The translations under genes and the position numbers were made by a program. 6,674 nucleotides of DNA from JACZQZ01 sp046756945 (GTDB lineage: Bacteria; Pseudomonadota; Alphaproteobacteria; Rhodospirillales; 2-02-FULL-58-16): assembly GCA_046756945.1 (NCBI GenBank), contig JBHHXI010000152.1, forward strand, positions 1-6,674. The letters are read 5' to 3'. Positions 5,520-6,674 of the stretch are shown in pieces. Positions within the stretch are counted from its first letter, which is position 1. Every line of letters begins with the position of its first letter. The notes beneath the pieces were generated by a model that was not told where the DNA came from, searched no databases, and saw only the letters and a list, made by a program, of their open reading frames with translations.

Positions 5520-6617
5520 CTACACCCCTTTGTCGCGTCCTCCAACGGCGGCGCCTTCGCGGCGCAGGAGTTTTTCCTTGCGTTTCACCCCCCAGCGGTA
5601 GCCGCCCGGCCCGCCGCCGCCGCCCACCGCCCGGTGGCAGGGGACGACCAGGGACACCGGATTGGCGGCGCAGGCGCGGCCGACGGCGCGCGCCGCGCCC
5701 GGCCGGCCGATGTCGGCGGCGATGTCGCCGTAGGTGCGGGTCTCGCCCCGGGGGATGGCCTGGAGGCGTTCCCACACCTGCCACTGGAAGGCGGTGGCGC
5801 GGAGATCCAGCGGCAGGCCGCGGTGCGGCACCGCCGCGCCGTCGAGACAGGCGAGCACGGCGGCCAGGCGCGCGTCGAGGGCGCCGTCGTCGCGCCGGAT
5901 TTCGGCCAGGGGGTAATCGTTGTCCAGCGCCGCTTCCAGGTTGGCGTCCGTATCGCCCAGGCTGACGGCGCACAGCCCCCGCTCCGTCGCCGCGACAAGC
6001 AGCCTCCCCAGGGCGCAGGCGGCGATCGTGTAGGCGATGCGGGCGCCTGCGCCGCCCCTGGCATAGGACGCCGGGGTCATGCCCAGGTGCCGGGGCGCTG
6101 TCTCATAGAGCCGGCTGGACGATCCGTAGCCGGCGCCGTAAAGGGCCGGCGCCACCGCCTCGCCGTCCTTGAGAGCCCCCTTCAGCCTGTCCAGGCGCAG
6201 GGCCTCGGCGTAGCGGCGCGGCGAGATGCCCATGACGCCCTTGAAAACCCGTTGCAGGTGATGGGGGCTGCCGCCGATAAGGGCCGAGAGCTCGGCCAGG
6301 GTGGGAATGCCATCGCCGGCGTCCTCGATGGCCCGGCACAGGCGGCGCACGGTGGCGATGCGGGGATCGGCCGCCGGCGCGTCCTGGGGGCGGCACCGCT
6401 TGCACGGACGGAAGCCCGCGTGCGCCGCCGCCTCGGGAACGGCGAAGAAGGTCACCTGGGGGCGCCGGGGACGGCGGCTCGGACACGACGGATGACAGAA
6501 AACGCCGGTCGAGCGCACCGCATAGACGAACGCCCCGTCGAAGCGCCGGTCCCGCGCGACCACGGCGCGCCAGCGGTCGTCGTCGTGCACGGGCAGGGGT
6601 GTCATCGGCTCGGCCAT
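5520..6617 (-). CDS. ada: Bifunctional DNA alkylation repair protein/transcriptional regulator Ada
   Basis: The 365-residue protein has the complete three-part Ada architecture and is close to the 354 residues of E. coli Ada. The N-terminal zinc domain holds C41, C45, C72 and C75 (STGVFCHPSCPSRRP and PCKRC); C41 matches the E. coli Cys38 that accepts methyl groups from phosphotriesters and turns the protein into an activator. An AraC-type helix-turn-helix region follows (about 87-186, with SPHHLQRVFKGVMGISPRRY). The C-terminal O6-methylguanine methyltransferase domain (about 195-353) has the active-site PCHR with Cys327, and the downstream GGYRWGVKRKEKLL segment is typical. Methyl transfer is suicidal and irreversible. 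The ATG at 6617 gives MAEPMTPLP; another in-frame ATG lies four codons later. Only a weak GGGG precedes the start. It is the first visible gene of a tight minus-strand group with yjbQ (12 nt gap). If it self-activates like E. coli Ada, the downstream genes could share that control; I see no clear Ada box in the 57 nt available. Confidence 0.95.
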   Translation of the reverse strand: MAEPMTPLPVHDDDRWRAVVARDRRFDGAFVYAVRSTGVFCHPSCPSRRPRRPQVTFFAVPEAAAHAGFRPCKRCRPQDAPAADPRIATVRRLCRAIEDAGDGIPTLAELSALIGGSPHHLQRVFKGVMGISPRRYAEALRLDRLKGALKDGEAVAPALYGAGYGSSSRLYETAPRHLGMTPASYARGGAGARIAYTIAACALGRLLVAATERGLCAVSLGDTDANLEAALDNDYPLAEIRRDDGALDARLAAVLACLDGAAVPHRGLPLDLRATAFQWQVWERLQAIPRGETRTYGDIAADIGRPGAARAVGRACAANPVSLVVPCHRAVGGGGGPGGYRWGVKRKEKLLRREGAAVGGRDKGV

Positions 6618-6627
6618 GGCGCCATGG
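6614..6627. promoter_or_regulatory. 14-bp perfect palindrome covering the ada start codon
   Basis: CCATGGCGCCATGG at 6614-6627 is a perfect palindrome that contains the ada start codon and, on the minus strand, a second out-of-frame ATG 8 nt upstream (6625-6623). It could be an operator that blocks initiation, or simply a product of GC-rich sequence around a start. The out-of-frame ATG may compete for initiation. The regulatory role is speculative. Confidence 0.2.
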
Positions 6628-6674
6628 TACCCCGTAGGGCGGGGAAATCTATCCGAAGCTTGCGTTGGAACTCG

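Noticed and set aside
6628..6674. Ada-box promoter upstream of ada
   Set aside because: Only 57 nt of upstream sequence are available. A partial AACGCAAGC likeness to the E. coli Ada box on the minus strand is too weak, and no convincing -35/-10 pair is seen.

Overview
The window is GC-rich DNA, consistent with an alphaproteobacterium; a Rhodospirillales-like organism is a guess. The basis is base composition, long stop-free antisense frames, bacterial gene packing and the gene families present. No RNA genes, CRISPR array, integrase or transposase could be recognised.

Left edge, plus strand (1-1171): the C-terminal end of an unrecognised protein, then a short intergenic region holding a dyad and a strong Shine-Dalgarno sequence, then a phytanoyl-CoA dioxygenase (PhyH) family Fe(II)/2-oxoglutarate oxygenase. 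The oxygenase gene has clearly lower GC than the samples taken from its neighbours. Its best ribosome-binding site is aimed at a nine-codon overlapping leader frame rather than at the gene itself.

Rest of the window, minus strand (6617 down to 1220): five genes in one direction, in transcription order Ada-type DNA alkylation repair/regulator, YjbQ (UPF0047), a YejA-like oligopeptide-binding protein, a class I SAM-dependent methyltransferase, and a mandelate racemase-like enolase-superfamily enzyme. The first three are very tightly packed (12 nt, then 1 nt between genes) and are probably co-transcribed. A block of three consecutive perfect hairpins, probably a dispersed palindromic repeat, lies between the binding protein and the methyltransferase. 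It may end or modulate the first transcript or act as the leader of the next. The racemase-like gene follows the methyltransferase by 35 nt and converges on the oxygenase gene with only 48 nt between the stops.

Functionally this looks like an ordinary accessory and housekeeping mix rather than one clear pathway: alkylation repair, a small conserved enzyme, peptide uptake, and three small-molecule enzymes (oxygenase, methyltransferase, enolase-fold enzyme). I do not see a convincing new multi-gene system. The points most worth a second look are the triple-hairpin element, the Lys-to-Arg change in the catalytic KxK motif of the racemase-like enzyme, and the leader frame and dyad in front of the oxygenase.
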